This document shows positions 41,780 to 50,729 of a stretch of DNA of 64,000 bases, piece by piece. Each line of letters opens with the position of its first letter. The first letter of the stretch is position 1. A model generated the notes under the pieces. That model was not told the DNA's origin and did no database searches. It saw nothing but the letters and a program-made list of their open reading frames with translations. A program made the position numbers and the translations under genes. The DNA is taken from NCBI GenBank assembly GCA_963708425.1, contig OY970206.1, forward strand, positions 3,038,001 to 3,102,000, read 5' to 3'. The DNA comes from JACMNW01 sp963708425 (GTDB lineage: Bacteria; Pseudomonadota; Alphaproteobacteria; Rhodobacterales; Rhodobacteraceae).

Positions 41780-42802
41780 ATGAAATTTCTTGACCTGTCC
41801 AAAGTCTATATCCGCTCGGGCGGTGGTGGGGCGGGCTGTGTGTCGTTCCGGCGTGAAAAGTTCATCGAATTTGGTGGGCCGGATGGTGGTGATGGTGGCA
41901 ATGGTGGGTCGGTTTATGCAGAGGCCGTTGACGGACTGAACACGCTGATCGACTTTCGCTATCAGCAGCATTTCTTTGCCAAGTCGGGGCAACCGGGCAT
42001 GGGGGCGCAGCGCACGGGCAAGACGGCTGAGGATGTGATTTTGAAAGTGCCGGTTGGCACCGAGATATTGGACGAAGACGAAGAAACCGTGATTGCTGAT
42101 CTGGTGACCGTGGGGCAGCGGGTGCAACTGGCGCGTGGTGGCAATGGCGGCTGGGGTAACCTTGCGTTCAAATCCTCGACCAACCGGTCACCGACGCGGG
42201 CCAATCCCGGGCAAGAGGGTGTCGAGCGGACGATTTGGCTGCGGCTGAAGTTGATTGCCGATGCAGGGCTGGTAGGGCTGCCGAACGCGGGGAAATCAAC
42301 CTTTCTGGCGGCGGTATCAAATGCGCGGCCGAAAATTGCGGATTATCCGTTTACGACTTTGGTGCCGAATTTGGGTGTCGTCGGCATTGACGGTGCGGAA
42401 TTTGTGATGGCCGACATTCCGGGGTTGATTGAAGGCGCATCGGAAGGCCGGGGGCTGGGGATGCAGTTTCTGGCGCATGTGGAGCGGTGCAAGGTGCTGC
42501 TGCATCTGGTGGATGGCACGTCATCGACCATCACCAAGGATTACCGCACCATCGTGACGGAGCTGGAGGCTTATGCGGCAGCGCTGGGCGATAAGGCCCG
42601 TGTCGTGGCGTTGAACAAGTGCGACGCGCTGGATGCCAAGACGATTGCAACGCGGCGCAAGGCGTTGGAAAAAGCCTCGGGCGGGCCGGTGCATGTGATT
42701 TCGGGTGTTGCGGGTATGGGGCTGACCGATGTCTTGCGGGTGCTTTATGCGCAGATCAAGCATGAGGCGCCAGTTGTGGATGATGCGCCATGGCAGCCCT
42801 GA
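41780..42802 (+). CDS. obgE: GTPase ObgE/CgtA
   Basis: Essential GTPase tied to 50S ribosome assembly and stress control. The 340 residues begin with the glycine-rich Obg domain (1-158; GGGGAGCVSFRREKF, GGPDGGDGGNGG). The G domain carries G1 GLPNAGKST, G2-G3 DYPFTTL and DIPGLIEGA, G4 NKCD and a G5-like VISG. The C-terminal OCT domain of some Obg proteins is missing. The stop overlaps the proB start by 13 bp, an unusual coupling of ribosome assembly to proline synthesis that recurs in this group. Confidence 0.97.
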   Translation: MKFLDLSKVYIRSGGGGAGCVSFRREKFIEFGGPDGGDGGNGGSVYAEAVDGLNTLIDFRYQQHFFAKSGQPGMGAQRTGKTAEDVILKVPVGTEILDEDEETVIADLVTVGQRVQLARGGNGGWGNLAFKSSTNRSPTRANPGQEGVERTIWLRLKLIADAGLVGLPNAGKSTFLAAVSNARPKIADYPFTTLVPNLGVVGIDGAEFVMADIPGLIEGASEGRGLGMQFLAHVERCKVLLHLVDGTSSTITKDYRTIVTELEAYAAALGDKARVVALNKCDALDAKTIATRRKALEKASGGPVHVISGVAGMGLTDVLRVLYAQIKHEAPVVDDAPWQP

Positions 42803-43917
42803 CACCTTTGGTGGCGCCTGATGTGCGCCATGCCAAGCGGCTGGTGGTGAAGATCGGCTCGGCCTTGTTGGTGGATCAGGCCAGCGGGCTGCGTTTGGAT
42901 TGGCTGCGTGCTTTGGCGCTGGATGTGGCCGAAGTGCGGGCGCGTGGGGCAGATGTGGTTTTGGTATCGTCGGGGTCTATTGCGTTGGGCCGAAAGGTGC
43001 TTGGTCTGGCAGACGGGCCTTTGGCGCTGGAGCAAAGCCAGGCGGCGGCGGCGGTAGGGCAAATTCGGCTGGCGCGGGCCTATGAGGAAGTGTTGGCCCC
43101 GCATGGCATCACCACGGGGCAGGTTTTGGTGACACTGGAAGATACCACGGATCGGCGGCGCTATTTGAATTCGCGCGCGACGATGGAAACTTTGCTGGGT
43201 CTGGGCGTGGTGCCGATTGTTAACGAGAACGATACAGTTGCGACGGATGAGATCCGATTTGGCGACAATGATCGGCTGGCAGCGCAGATTGCCGTGACGG
43301 TTGGCGCGGATCAGTTGATCTTGCTGTCGGATGTGGATGGGTTTTATTCGGCCAACCCGAAAGAAGATGCTGCCGCGCAACGGTTTGATCTGGTTGAGGC
43401 GATTACACCGGCTATCGAGGCGATGGCAGGCGATCCTATCTCGGCGATGTCGAAGGGGGGGATGAAGACGAAAATCCTTGCCGCTAAGACTGCCGTGGCC
43501 GGGGGCTGTGCAATGGCGATTATGGAAGGGTCGGTTTTGCGGCCTCTGAGTGCGTTGGCGGCAGGGGCAAACCGGACGTGGTTTGTGGCGCAGGGCGACC
43601 CGCAGCTGGCGCGCAAGCGGTGGATCAACGCGATGAAGCCGAAGGGCGAAGTACGGCTTGATGCAGGTGCCGCGCGGGCGTTGAGCAGCGGCAAGTCACT
43701 GCTGCCGGCGGGGGTTGTATCGGTGGCGGGCAATTTTGGCCGGGGTGATCCCGTAGCCATTCTAGGGCCGTTGGGCGAGGTTTTGGGCAAGGGTCTGGTG
43801 CGCTATACTGTGGCGGAGGCGACGGCAATTGCCGGGCATCGGTCGGGCGAGATAGAAGCGATACTGGGCTATGCGGGGCGGGCGGCGTTGATTCACCGCG
43901 ATGATATGGTGGTGTAG
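42790..43917 (+). CDS. proB: Glutamate 5-kinase ProB
   Basis: First enzyme of proline synthesis; phosphorylates glutamate. The 375 residues contain the amino-acid kinase domain (about 15-245; RLVVKIGSALLVD, VLVSSGSIALG, NENDTVATDEIRFGDND, DVDGFYSANP, GTGGMKTK-like SKGGMKTKILAA). A C-terminal PUA domain runs from about 280 to 370 (GAARALSSGKSLLPAGVVSVAG). It overlaps obgE by 13 bp and is followed by proA after 6 bp. Confidence 0.97.
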   Translation: MAALTPLVAPDVRHAKRLVVKIGSALLVDQASGLRLDWLRALALDVAEVRARGADVVLVSSGSIALGRKVLGLADGPLALEQSQAAAAVGQIRLARAYEEVLAPHGITTGQVLVTLEDTTDRRRYLNSRATMETLLGLGVVPIVNENDTVATDEIRFGDNDRLAAQIAVTVGADQLILLSDVDGFYSANPKEDAAAQRFDLVEAITPAIEAMAGDPISAMSKGGMKTKILAAKTAVAGGCAMAIMEGSVLRPLSALAAGANRTWFVAQGDPQLARKRWINAMKPKGEVRLDAGAARALSSGKSLLPAGVVSVAGNFGRGDPVAILGPLGEVLGKGLVRYTVAEATAIAGHRSGEIEAILGYAGRAALIHRDDMVV

Positions 43918-43923
43918 GGCGGG

Positions 43924-45183
43924 ATGGACGTGCAAGTCACTGACCTGATGGCAAAGATCGGCGCTGCGGCACGGGCGGCGGCGGCGGAGCTGTCTTATGC
44001 GTCATCCGAGCGCAAGCATGCGGCGTTGATTGGCGCGGCGGAAGCGGTTTGGGCCAGACGTGACGCGATCTTAGATGCCAATTGCGAAGATATGGCCTAT
44101 GCCGAGGAAAAGGGCCTGTCGCCTGCGATGATTGACCGGCTGCGACTGGATGAGGGGCGCATTCGCGGTATCGTTGATGGGTTGCGGACTGTGGCCGAAC
44201 AGCCCGATCCGGTGGGGCGTGTTCTGGCAGACTGGACGCGCCCGAATGGGCTGCATATTCAACGGATTGCAACGCCGCTTGGTGTCGTTGGGGTGATCTA
44301 CGAGTTGCGTCCGAACGTAACGGCGGATGCGGGGGCGTTGTGTTTGAAAGCTGGCAATGCAGTGATTTTGCGTGGTGGGTCGGAAAGCTTTCATTCCTCA
44401 ACCGCGATCCATGCGTGCATGGTTGAAGGTTTGCGTGGGGCGGGCTTGCCCGAGGCCGCGATCCAGTTGGTGCCGACGCGTGACCGGGCGATGGTTTCGG
44501 CAATGCTGACGGCGGTGGACTATATCGATGTGATCGTGCCGCGTGGGGGCAAGGGGCTGGTCGGGCTGGTGCAGCGCGAAGCGCGAGTGCCGGTTTTTGC
44601 GCATCTGGAAGGCATCTGTCACGTCTATGCCGACCGGGATGCTGATCTAGAAAAAGCCCGGCGGGTGGTTCTGAATGCAAAAACCCGGCGGACCGGGGTG
44701 TGCGGATCAGCGGAATGCCTGCTAATCGATTGCCAGTTCTACACCAAACATGGCGCAGTTCTGATCGAGGATTTGCTGCGGGCCGGGGTCGAAGTGCGTA
44801 CCGAGGGAGAGCTGTTGAACGTGCCGGGCACGGTGCAGGCTGGCCCAGAAGATTTCGGACACGAGTTTCTGGACATGATCATCGCGGCCAAGTTGGTGGA
44901 CGGTGTGGACGAGGCGATTGCCCATATCCGCAAGTATGGATCGAACCATACCGAAAGCATCCTGACCGAAAATGATGCCACCGCCGCGCGGTTCTTTGAA
45001 CGGCTGGATAGTGCGATATTGATGCGCAATGCCTCCACCCAGTTTGCCGATGGCGGCGAGTTTGGCATGGGGGCGGAAATTGGCATCGCCACCGGAAAAA
45101 TGCATGCGCGCGGCCCGGTTGGGGCGGAACAGTTAACCAGTTTTAAGTATCTGGTGACCGGCGACGGGACGATCAGGCCGTGA
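43924..45183 (+). CDS. proA: Glutamate-5-semialdehyde dehydrogenase (gamma-glutamyl phosphate reductase) ProA
   Basis: Reduces gamma-glutamyl phosphate to glutamate semialdehyde with NADPH, the second step of proline synthesis. The 419 residues are of normal length. Motifs are PLGVVGVIYELRPNVTAD, LRGGSESFHSS, VPRGGKGLVGLV, GICHVYAD and the catalytic-Cys region RTGVCGSAECLL. The C-terminus is GPVGAEQLTSFKYLVTGDGTIRP. It is in an operon with proB. Confidence 0.97.
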   Translation: MDVQVTDLMAKIGAAARAAAAELSYASSERKHAALIGAAEAVWARRDAILDANCEDMAYAEEKGLSPAMIDRLRLDEGRIRGIVDGLRTVAEQPDPVGRVLADWTRPNGLHIQRIATPLGVVGVIYELRPNVTADAGALCLKAGNAVILRGGSESFHSSTAIHACMVEGLRGAGLPEAAIQLVPTRDRAMVSAMLTAVDYIDVIVPRGGKGLVGLVQREARVPVFAHLEGICHVYADRDADLEKARRVVLNAKTRRTGVCGSAECLLIDCQFYTKHGAVLIEDLLRAGVEVRTEGELLNVPGTVQAGPEDFGHEFLDMIIAAKLVDGVDEAIAHIRKYGSNHTESILTENDATAARFFERLDSAILMRNASTQFADGGEFGMGAEIGIATGKMHARGPVGAEQLTSFKYLVTGDGTIRP

Positions 45184-45191
45184 CCCGCGGG

Positions 45192-45788
45192 TTAAAAGCC
45201 TAGCTTGATTTGTGTCGGGCCGATGTCTGCCGTCAGATTACGATTTTGGCGACGCAATTCACCGGGGATCAGGGCGAAATGCACGCGTGCTGCGGTGACA
45301 TCGACCTTGGCGGCGGGGTTTGAAAGAGTTTCCCACAAGTCGGCATCGAGTTTCAGTTTTGTCGCTTCGCCGATCAGTGTCCAACGGCCATCAAGCAAGT
45401 CAACGGTGATGCGGCCACCAAAAGCCATAGCAGTTTCAAGACATTGGATCAGCAGGAACGCCAGTTTCACCTCGCGCCGCGGCAGGTCGGCTGGGCCGCG
45501 CCAATCTACTGTCAGGCGCCCGCCACGGGTCAGGTCCGCCAGGATGGACAGCACTTCCGGGCGACCGATGCGTTGATCACCGCTGGATGTGCCAAAGGCC
45601 ACCCGAAAGAACCGGATGCGGGCATTGGCATTCGCGACACTTTCCGAGATCAGCGCAATCTCGGGGCCTATGGTCGAACCATCCATCATCAACAGCTCTA
45701 CCCCATTGCCGATTGCGCCTAACGGGCTGATAAGATCATGGCAGATGCGAGACCCCAGCAGGGCAACAAGATCGGGCGTATCGGGCAT
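45192..45788 (-). CDS. chpT: Histidine phosphotransferase ChpT
   Basis: Passes phosphate from the CckA kinase to CtrA (and CpdR) in the alphaproteobacterial cell-cycle relay. The 198 residues start MPDTPDLVAL; the phosphorylated His17 is in RICHDLISPLGAIGNG. A degenerate ATPase-like C-terminal domain follows, lacking kinase N and G boxes, as in Caulobacter ChpT. The start at 45788 is supported by AAAGGAC 10 bp upstream; further upstream codons belong to the divergent DUF3553 gene. The divergent starts are only 31 bp apart. Confidence 0.92.
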   Translation of the reverse strand: MPDTPDLVALLGSRICHDLISPLGAIGNGVELLMMDGSTIGPEIALISESVANANARIRFFRVAFGTSSGDQRIGRPEVLSILADLTRGGRLTVDWRGPADLPRREVKLAFLLIQCLETAMAFGGRITVDLLDGRWTLIGEATKLKLDADLWETLSNPAAKVDVTAARVHFALIPGELRRQNRNLTADIGPTQIKLGF

Positions 45789-45819
45789 AATGCTATAGTC
45801 CTTTTGGGTGGTGAAATAA

Positions 45820-45999
45820 ATGAACTCAATGCTTGAGCCCGGTATGATAGTGCGCCATCCGGATCGCCCGGACTGGGGGCTTGGGCAGGTGCAATCCAAC
45901 ATTGGTGATCGGATAACGGTAAATTTCGAACACGTAGGTAAGGTTGTGATCGACGGGCGGCACGTGATGCTTGCGCAAGTGTTCGAAGCTAAATCGTAA
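45820..45999 (+). CDS. Small DUF3553 family protein
   Basis: 59 residues: MNSMLEPGMIVRHPDRPDWG, then LGQVQSNIGDRITVNFEHVG and KVVIDGRHVMLAQVFEA. This matches the DUF3553 family (small beta-barrel, similar to the CarD/TudorN fold that binds RNA polymerase or helicases). The function is not established. It is divergent from chpT with a 31-bp gap, so the two promoters must overlap each other's genes or leaders. Confidence 0.85.
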   Translation: MNSMLEPGMIVRHPDRPDWGLGQVQSNIGDRITVNFEHVGKVVIDGRHVMLAQVFEAKS

Positions 46000-46161
46000 T
46001 GTGGTGATTTTGCCTGAATATTCAATCCCTGATTGTGTGGCCCCGCTTGTATGGCCCCGACCTTATCGGCCAAGGTCGCGCGGCGTGAAACAGTTGCAAA
46101 CCAAGGGGGCAGCGCCTAAGACCTGCGCATTGCCCGGCCAACAGGATAGATCATAGCGTCG

Positions 46162-46947
46162 ATGATAGCAGACGATGTTTCCTTTGAGCTGCGTCTTGCG
46201 CGAACGGACCGTGATCTGCGGGCGGCGCAGCGGTTGCGTTATCAGGTTTTCGTGACGGAACTTGGCGGTGATGGGCCGATGATTGATCACGAGGCGCGGC
46301 TGGAGCGTGATGAGTTTGATCCGCTGTTCGACCATCTGATCCTTGTCGATCCGCACCGCGATGCCGATGCTTTGGATGATGTGGTTGGCGTCTACCGGCT
46401 GCTGCCCGGCGACAGGGTTTCGGCCACGGGCCGGTTTTATTCTGAGGGCGAGTATGACCTGACGGCGCTGAAAACCTCGGGTCGGCGTTTGCTGGAACTG
46501 GGGCGATCTTGCGTGCATGTTGATTATCGCGGGTCAACGGCGATGTTTCATTTGTGGAACGGCCTGGCGGATTATGTGGCCGAACATGGGATCGAAGTAC
46601 TGTTCGGTGTGGCCAGTTTTCATGGCACGGATGCAAAGGCCCTGGCGCAGCCGTTGGCCTATTTGCACCATCACCATCTGGCACCCGAGGCTTTGCGGGT
46701 GCGGGCGCGGCCCGAGCATTACCAGCCGATGGATGTGCTGCCGGTGGATCAGCTAGACCGTAAGCTGGCGATGACGGGCACACCGGCGTTGATCAAGGCG
46801 TATCTGCGCTTGGGGGGCTTTGTGGGGGAAGGGGCATGGATCGACCATGCTTTCAACACCACGGACGTATGTTTGGTGATGGACACTGGCCGGATGTCCG
46901 CCAAGCACCGCGACTATTACACCCGAAAGCAGGGCCACAAGGCATGA
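46162..46947 (+). CDS. olsB: L-ornithine N-alpha-acyltransferase OlsB
   Basis: First enzyme of ornithine-lipid synthesis: adds a 3-hydroxyacyl chain from ACP to ornithine. The 261 residues have the GNAT-like acyltransferase fold with RLRYQVFVTELGGDGPMID, DPLFDHLILVD, VVGVYRLLPG, FYSEGEYDL, LELGRSCVHVDYRG, LFGVASFHGTD and AYLRLGGFVGEGAWID. The start codon overlap (ATGA) with olsA shows a two-gene operon. Ornithine lipids replace phospholipids when phosphate is scarce, but no Pho box was found. Confidence 0.95.
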   Translation: MIADDVSFELRLARTDRDLRAAQRLRYQVFVTELGGDGPMIDHEARLERDEFDPLFDHLILVDPHRDADALDDVVGVYRLLPGDRVSATGRFYSEGEYDLTALKTSGRRLLELGRSCVHVDYRGSTAMFHLWNGLADYVAEHGIEVLFGVASFHGTDAKALAQPLAYLHHHHLAPEALRVRARPEHYQPMDVLPVDQLDRKLAMTGTPALIKAYLRLGGFVGEGAWIDHAFNTTDVCLVMDTGRMSAKHRDYYTRKQGHKA

Positions 46948-47774
46948 GCAGGGCTTGGGTTGACGATGACCTTGCCTTTGCGCCGATCGGCATCTCGGGG
47001 TGGTTTCGAGTGTTGCTGCGGGGTGGCGTGCTTGGGGTGCTGACCTTTGGATGCTTGGTGCTGTTGTTGGTGGTGCGATTGGTGGAGCGGCCTATTTTTG
47101 GCGATGCACGTCCGGTCACGCCGTATATTACGCAGTTTGTCTGCAAGTCATCGTTTTGGATCATGGGTATTGGTTTGCGCATTCACGGCAAGCCAATGGA
47201 GCAGCGGGGGGCTGCAGTGGCGAACCACGGGTCATGGTTGGATATATTTGCCCTGAACGCGGCGCAGCGGGTTTACTTCGTCTCAAAATCAGAAGTTGCC
47301 GGATGGCAGGGCATCGGCTGGCTGGCGCGGGCGACGGGGACGCTGTTTATTGCGCGAAAAGGCGTTGATGCAAAGCGGCAGCAGGCTATGTTCGAGTCGC
47401 GGCTTCGCGCCGGGCATCGGTTGTTGTTTTTCCCCGAAGGCACCAGCACAGATACGCTTCGCGTGTTACCGTTCAAGCCGACATTGTTTGCGGCGTTCTA
47501 TACGCATGGGTTGGAGCAGGTGCTGCACATTCAACCGGCGACGGTCATCTATCATGCACCGGTGGGTGCGGATGCGCGGTTTTACGGGTGGTGGGGTGAT
47601 ATGGAATTCGGCCCGCATCTCAAGATGGTGCTTGCAGCACCACGGCACGGGTCAGTTGAGGTGATCTTGCACGATCCGGTTGCGGTGGATGATTTTGCCG
47701 ATCGTAAGGCGCTGGCTGCCAAGTGCGAAGCGGTAATTCGTGTGGGGCATCAACAGTTTCTGGGTGGTGTTTAA
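46944..47774 (+). CDS. olsA: Lyso-ornithine lipid O-acyltransferase OlsA
   Basis: Adds the second acyl chain to lyso-ornithine lipid. The 276 residues begin MSRAWVDDDLAF, then one membrane segment (about 32-52, FGCLVLLLVVRLV). The 1-acylglycerol-phosphate acyltransferase domain has NHGSWLDIF (the HX4D motif), FVSKSEVAGWQGIGWLAR, FIARKG and FFPEGTSTD. The start at 46944 was chosen for the ATGA overlap with olsB and the domain position; upstream codons are olsB in another frame. It meets the thiamine-phosphate-synthase-like gene tail to tail, overlapping by 4 bp. Confidence 0.94.
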   Translation: MSRAWVDDDLAFAPIGISGWFRVLLRGGVLGVLTFGCLVLLLVVRLVERPIFGDARPVTPYITQFVCKSSFWIMGIGLRIHGKPMEQRGAAVANHGSWLDIFALNAAQRVYFVSKSEVAGWQGIGWLARATGTLFIARKGVDAKRQQAMFESRLRAGHRLLFFPEGTSTDTLRVLPFKPTLFAAFYTHGLEQVLHIQPATVIYHAPVGADARFYGWWGDMEFGPHLKMVLAAPRHGSVEVILHDPVAVDDFADRKALAAKCEAVIRVGHQQFLGGV

Positions 47775-48391
47775 CCCCAACCGGCAAGAAGCGCGCGTAA
47801 GCTATTGCTTGGGTTGTCACTTTGCCAAATCTCGTCGCCAATTCCGAAGAAATCGGTGATCGGGCCAAGTTTGGCAACCAGATCGGCGGTCAGCGCACCT
47901 TCGGCGACGACGGGCACTTCGATCATTTCGGACCACCATTCGAACAGATCAGCCTCGGCCTTGCTGCCACTGCCCAGCGGGGTGTCGCCAACTGGGCCAA
48001 AGGCTACGTAATCAGCTCCGGCCTCGGCTGCGGAAATACCGTCGTGCCGGGTGGTGCCGCAGTAGGCGCCGATGATGGCATCGGTACCCAGATCTTTGCG
48101 GACTTTTCGGATGGACCGCGCGCCGTCAGTCAGATGAACGCCGTCAAGGCCGTGGCGTTCCACCATCAGAACATGGTTTTCGATCACCAGTGCGACATCC
48201 CGGGCATGGGCAACGGCGCGCAGGGCGTCAGCGGCGCGGGCGATGCGGTCTTCGTCTTTTGTTGCAAGGGCAAGCCGGATGCAGGCAATCGCAGTTCCGT
48301 CCAGCACCGTCGCCAGTTGATCGGGGAACAGGTCCAGGTCAAATTCCGGCGGGGTGATCAGGTAAATCTGTGGGCGGTCAGCGTCGGCCAT
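47771..48391 (-). CDS. Thiamine-phosphate-synthase-like (ThiE/TenI fold) protein
   Basis: 206 residues from ATG 48391, which has AAGGAG just upstream; a second ATG at 48412 is less well placed. It is a TIM-barrel like ThiE/TenI, with YLITPPEFDLDLFP, ALVIENHVLMVERHGLDGVHLTDG and ADYVAFGPVGDTPLG. The GxxxP phosphate loop is present. Alphaproteobacteria often have a second ThiE-like protein without thi neighbours, as here, so a true thiamine role is uncertain. It lies upstream of olsA's 3' end and beside a TfoX-like gene in the same direction. Confidence 0.85.
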   Translation of the reverse strand: MADADRPQIYLITPPEFDLDLFPDQLATVLDGTAIACIRLALATKDEDRIARAADALRAVAHARDVALVIENHVLMVERHGLDGVHLTDGARSIRKVRKDLGTDAIIGAYCGTTRHDGISAAEAGADYVAFGPVGDTPLGSGSKAEADLFEWWSEMIEVPVVAEGALTADLVAKLGPITDFFGIGDEIWQSDNPSNSLRALLAGWG

Positions 48392-48445
48392 TTGCGGCTC
48401 CTTGAGGGTCAACGCAGCCGTCCTATCGCAGATTTCGAGGCTTGG

Positions 48446-48772
48446 CTACTTGGGGGGCAGGCTTTTCACAAAACCAAGCGCCAGCGACATGAGTTGCCCA
48501 CGGCGATGATCGTCAGCGCAGGCCTGATCGCTGCAATCCACCATCGCGGCCATTGGCTTGCCGGTGAACTGCATCATCGACGTGCCGGGTATTGCAAGGG
48601 CGGCGGCAGTGTTGGGTTTGCCGACGCGAAACATGGCACCACCTTTGTGGATGCCGCACACCATGTGGCCGTTCAGAAGGAAGGCGAGGCCGCCGAACAT
48701 CTTCTTTTCGACAGTCGCCTCGGCGGCCAGATCATCACGCAATAGCTGTGCCAGACCTTCATCCCACGCCAT
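48446..48772 (-). CDS. TfoX/Sxy N-terminal domain protein
   Basis: 108 residues covering only the TfoX/Sxy N-terminal domain (EKKMFGGLAFLLNGHMVCGI, RVGKPNTAAALAIPG, QFTGKPMAAMVDC, and a C-terminal FVKSLPPK). In gammaproteobacteria full-length TfoX controls competence genes; short single-domain versions like this are widespread, with unknown function. It starts 54 bp upstream of the ThiE-like gene and may be cotranscribed. It is divergent from trmJ. Confidence 0.88.
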   Translation of the reverse strand: MAWDEGLAQLLRDDLAAEATVEKKMFGGLAFLLNGHMVCGIHKGGAMFRVGKPNTAAALAIPGTSMMQFTGKPMAAMVDCSDQACADDHRRGQLMSLALGFVKSLPPK

Positions 48773-48836
48773 GTCCCTGCTCCTTGTTTTGCAGCCAACG
48801 CCAGCATATCAGGCGGCAGACCTTTTTCCCAAGCGG

Positions 48837-49583
48837 ATGGATATCATGCTGCCCCCGACGTTCATTCTTGTGCGGCCCCAGATGGGTGAAAATATCGGCG
48901 CTGCGGCGCGGGCGATGCTGAACTTCGGGCTGGAGCGGATGCGGATCGTTGATCCGCGCGATGGATGGCCGAATTCGAAGGCGATCGCGATGGCTTCGGG
49001 GGCGGGGCGGTTGCTGGATCATGCGGGGTTATTTGGCGATGTGAAGGCGGCGATTGCGGATTTCGATTATGTTTTCGCGACGACGGCGCGGGGGCGGGAG
49101 CTGACGAAGCCGATCATGACGCCGGAGCGGGGCATGGAAGTAGCGCGGGCTTTGATTGGGGAGGGGAAGCGGGTCGCGGTTTTGTTCGGGCCGGAGCGGG
49201 CGGGGTTGGAAAACAGCGATGTCGTGCTGGCGAACGCGATCATCTCGGTGCCGGTCAACCCGGAGTTTCCGTCGCTGAATCTGTCTCAATGCGCGCTTTT
49301 GCTGGGGTATGAATGGCGGCGGCAAACGGAGGTGATCGCGCCGGAGGTGATGGAATTTGCCCGGACTGAACTTGCAAGCAAGATCGAGATTGAAAAGCTG
49401 GGCGATCATTATGAGGAAAGTTTGGGGGCGGCCGGGTTTTTCTATCCGGAACCGAAAGTTGAGGGGATGAAACTCAGCTTACGAAATATGTGGTCGCGAC
49501 TGAATTTGACGCGGGCCGAGGTTCAGACGTTTCATGGAATGTTGCGGCAGGTGGCCTGGAAATTGAAGCAGGGGGATGGGTAA
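48837..49583 (+). CDS. trmJ: tRNA (cytidine/uridine-2'-O-)-methyltransferase TrmJ
   Basis: SPOUT-class methyltransferase that modifies tRNA position 32. The 248 residues begin MDIMLPPTFILVRPQMGENIG-like (a start three codons later at 48846 is equally possible). They contain NIGAAARAMLNFGLERMRIVDPRDGWPN in part, LFGPERAGLENSDVV and the SAM-knot signature IISVPVNPEFPSLNLSQC. The C-terminal extension (about 170-248) is the TrmJ-type dimer tail. The stop lies inside a 16-bp palindrome. Confidence 0.94.
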   Translation: MDIMLPPTFILVRPQMGENIGAAARAMLNFGLERMRIVDPRDGWPNSKAIAMASGAGRLLDHAGLFGDVKAAIADFDYVFATTARGRELTKPIMTPERGMEVARALIGEGKRVAVLFGPERAGLENSDVVLANAIISVPVNPEFPSLNLSQCALLLGYEWRRQTEVIAPEVMEFARTELASKIEIEKLGDHYEESLGAAGFFYPEPKVEGMKLSLRNMWSRLNLTRAEVQTFHGMLRQVAWKLKQGDG

Positions 49584-49745
49584 CACGCGTGTTACGATTG
49601 GTAACGTATTGAAATTATGATATATTGCGATTTATGTTAACACAATATTAGGGGTTTCGCGTTGCGTTCGTCTGGGCGCCTAGTGCCATTTCAACGTTGC
49701 CAACTTTGCGGTGCAAGCCGGTAGCCAAGTTTTGCATAGCCGCGC

Positions 49746-50729
49746 TTAGCGGGTTGCTGCCGCAAGCATCTTTGCAACCTGATCGACAATTACATCACCC
49801 TTCAGCAGGCTATTGAAGCGGCCATCGTCGGCAACCACCGGCACGAACGGACCTGACAGGGAAAGGATCGCTTTTGTCTGCGCCGCGCTGTCAGCCGCTT
49901 TCAAATCGCTCGAGCGGACGCTGCCCCTATGCAGATCCCCACCGAGGATCGATTCAAGTTCTTCGGCAGTGAGCCAGCTCGCGCGTTCTTGGGTGTTGTT
50001 TCCAATTTCTATCCAGCCGGGGGCCGTCGAGGGCAGAACCGGCGGAACGCCTGGTTGTGCAAGAGGAATTTGTTGCTGCACTCTTTCCAGAAACCCCCGA
50101 AGCAGTTCAATAGCGGCCATGGCATCATTGGGCCTGCCAGCTACAGCCAGCCGGCCTTCGTTTGACACGATGACCGTACCTGCGGGCGGGCCTAGTTGCT
50201 GAGAGTATGCGTCTGCGAATGCCTGCTCGAGCCACGGGAAACGCTGGGCCAGCGCCCAACGGATCTTTTCTGGTTCCGCCCAGCCGACAAATTTCTTCCT
50301 TACCAAGTCAGTCGTTTCCACAAATACGAAACAGCGCAGTCCTTTCATGCGGGCAAAGAGAATAGCCATTATGAAAAGCCGGGACGTCAACCATTCCGTG
50401 CCACGCCCAAGATTGATTTCGGCGAAATCGCCGGTGCCAGCGTCATTCAGCTGCGTCAGGAAGGTTTCTCGGTAGCTGTCGTTTATGATAACAGCCGCGG
50501 CTTGATGTCGGAGATCGGGTGCTGCGGAGGCGGCTGGCCAATTGGGAATGAAAGGTTTGGCTTGGGCGAGTTCCAGCGAAAATCCGGCAAATTCCAGTTT
50601 GTTGATCCGGCTGGCGAACCCACCAAACACTGCGGGAACTTGGCTTCGATAGGCAAGAAGAACGATCAAAACGATAGCAGGCCAAACTATTGCGCTGAGC
50701 GCGGCTGCGATGTCAAAAACAATGTTCAT
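49746..50729 (-). CDS. Membrane-anchored protein of unknown function
   Basis: 327 residues. An N-terminal membrane segment (about 7-27, AAALSAIVWPAIVLIVLLAY) precedes a mixed region with VIINDSYRETFLTQLND, EWLTSRLFIMAILFARMKGL and FVFVETTDLVRKKFVG. A Pro/Gln-rich linker (about 205-225) and a C-terminal part ending FVPVVADDGRFNSLLKG, vaguely like half a CBS domain, complete it. No family was recognised. It is flanked by AT-rich, gene-free DNA (162 bp and 394 bp) and uses a different codon mix from its neighbours, both signs of acquisition. Confidence 0.7.
   Translation of the reverse strand: MNIVFDIAAALSAIVWPAIVLIVLLAYRSQVPAVFGGFASRINKLEFAGFSLELAQAKPFIPNWPAASAAPDLRHQAAAVIINDSYRETFLTQLNDAGTGDFAEINLGRGTEWLTSRLFIMAILFARMKGLRCFVFVETTDLVRKKFVGWAEPEKIRWALAQRFPWLEQAFADAYSQQLGPPAGTVIVSNEGRLAVAGRPNDAMAAIELLRGFLERVQQQIPLAQPGVPPVLPSTAPGWIEIGNNTQERASWLTAEELESILGGDLHRGSVRSSDLKAADSAAQTKAILSLSGPFVPVVADDGRFNSLLKGDVIVDQVAKMLAAATR

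Noticed and set aside
45192..46073. A longer ChpT with an N-terminal extension
   Set aside because: The extra 95 codons run antisense through the DUF3553 gene and lack similarity; a good ribosome site precedes ATG 45788.
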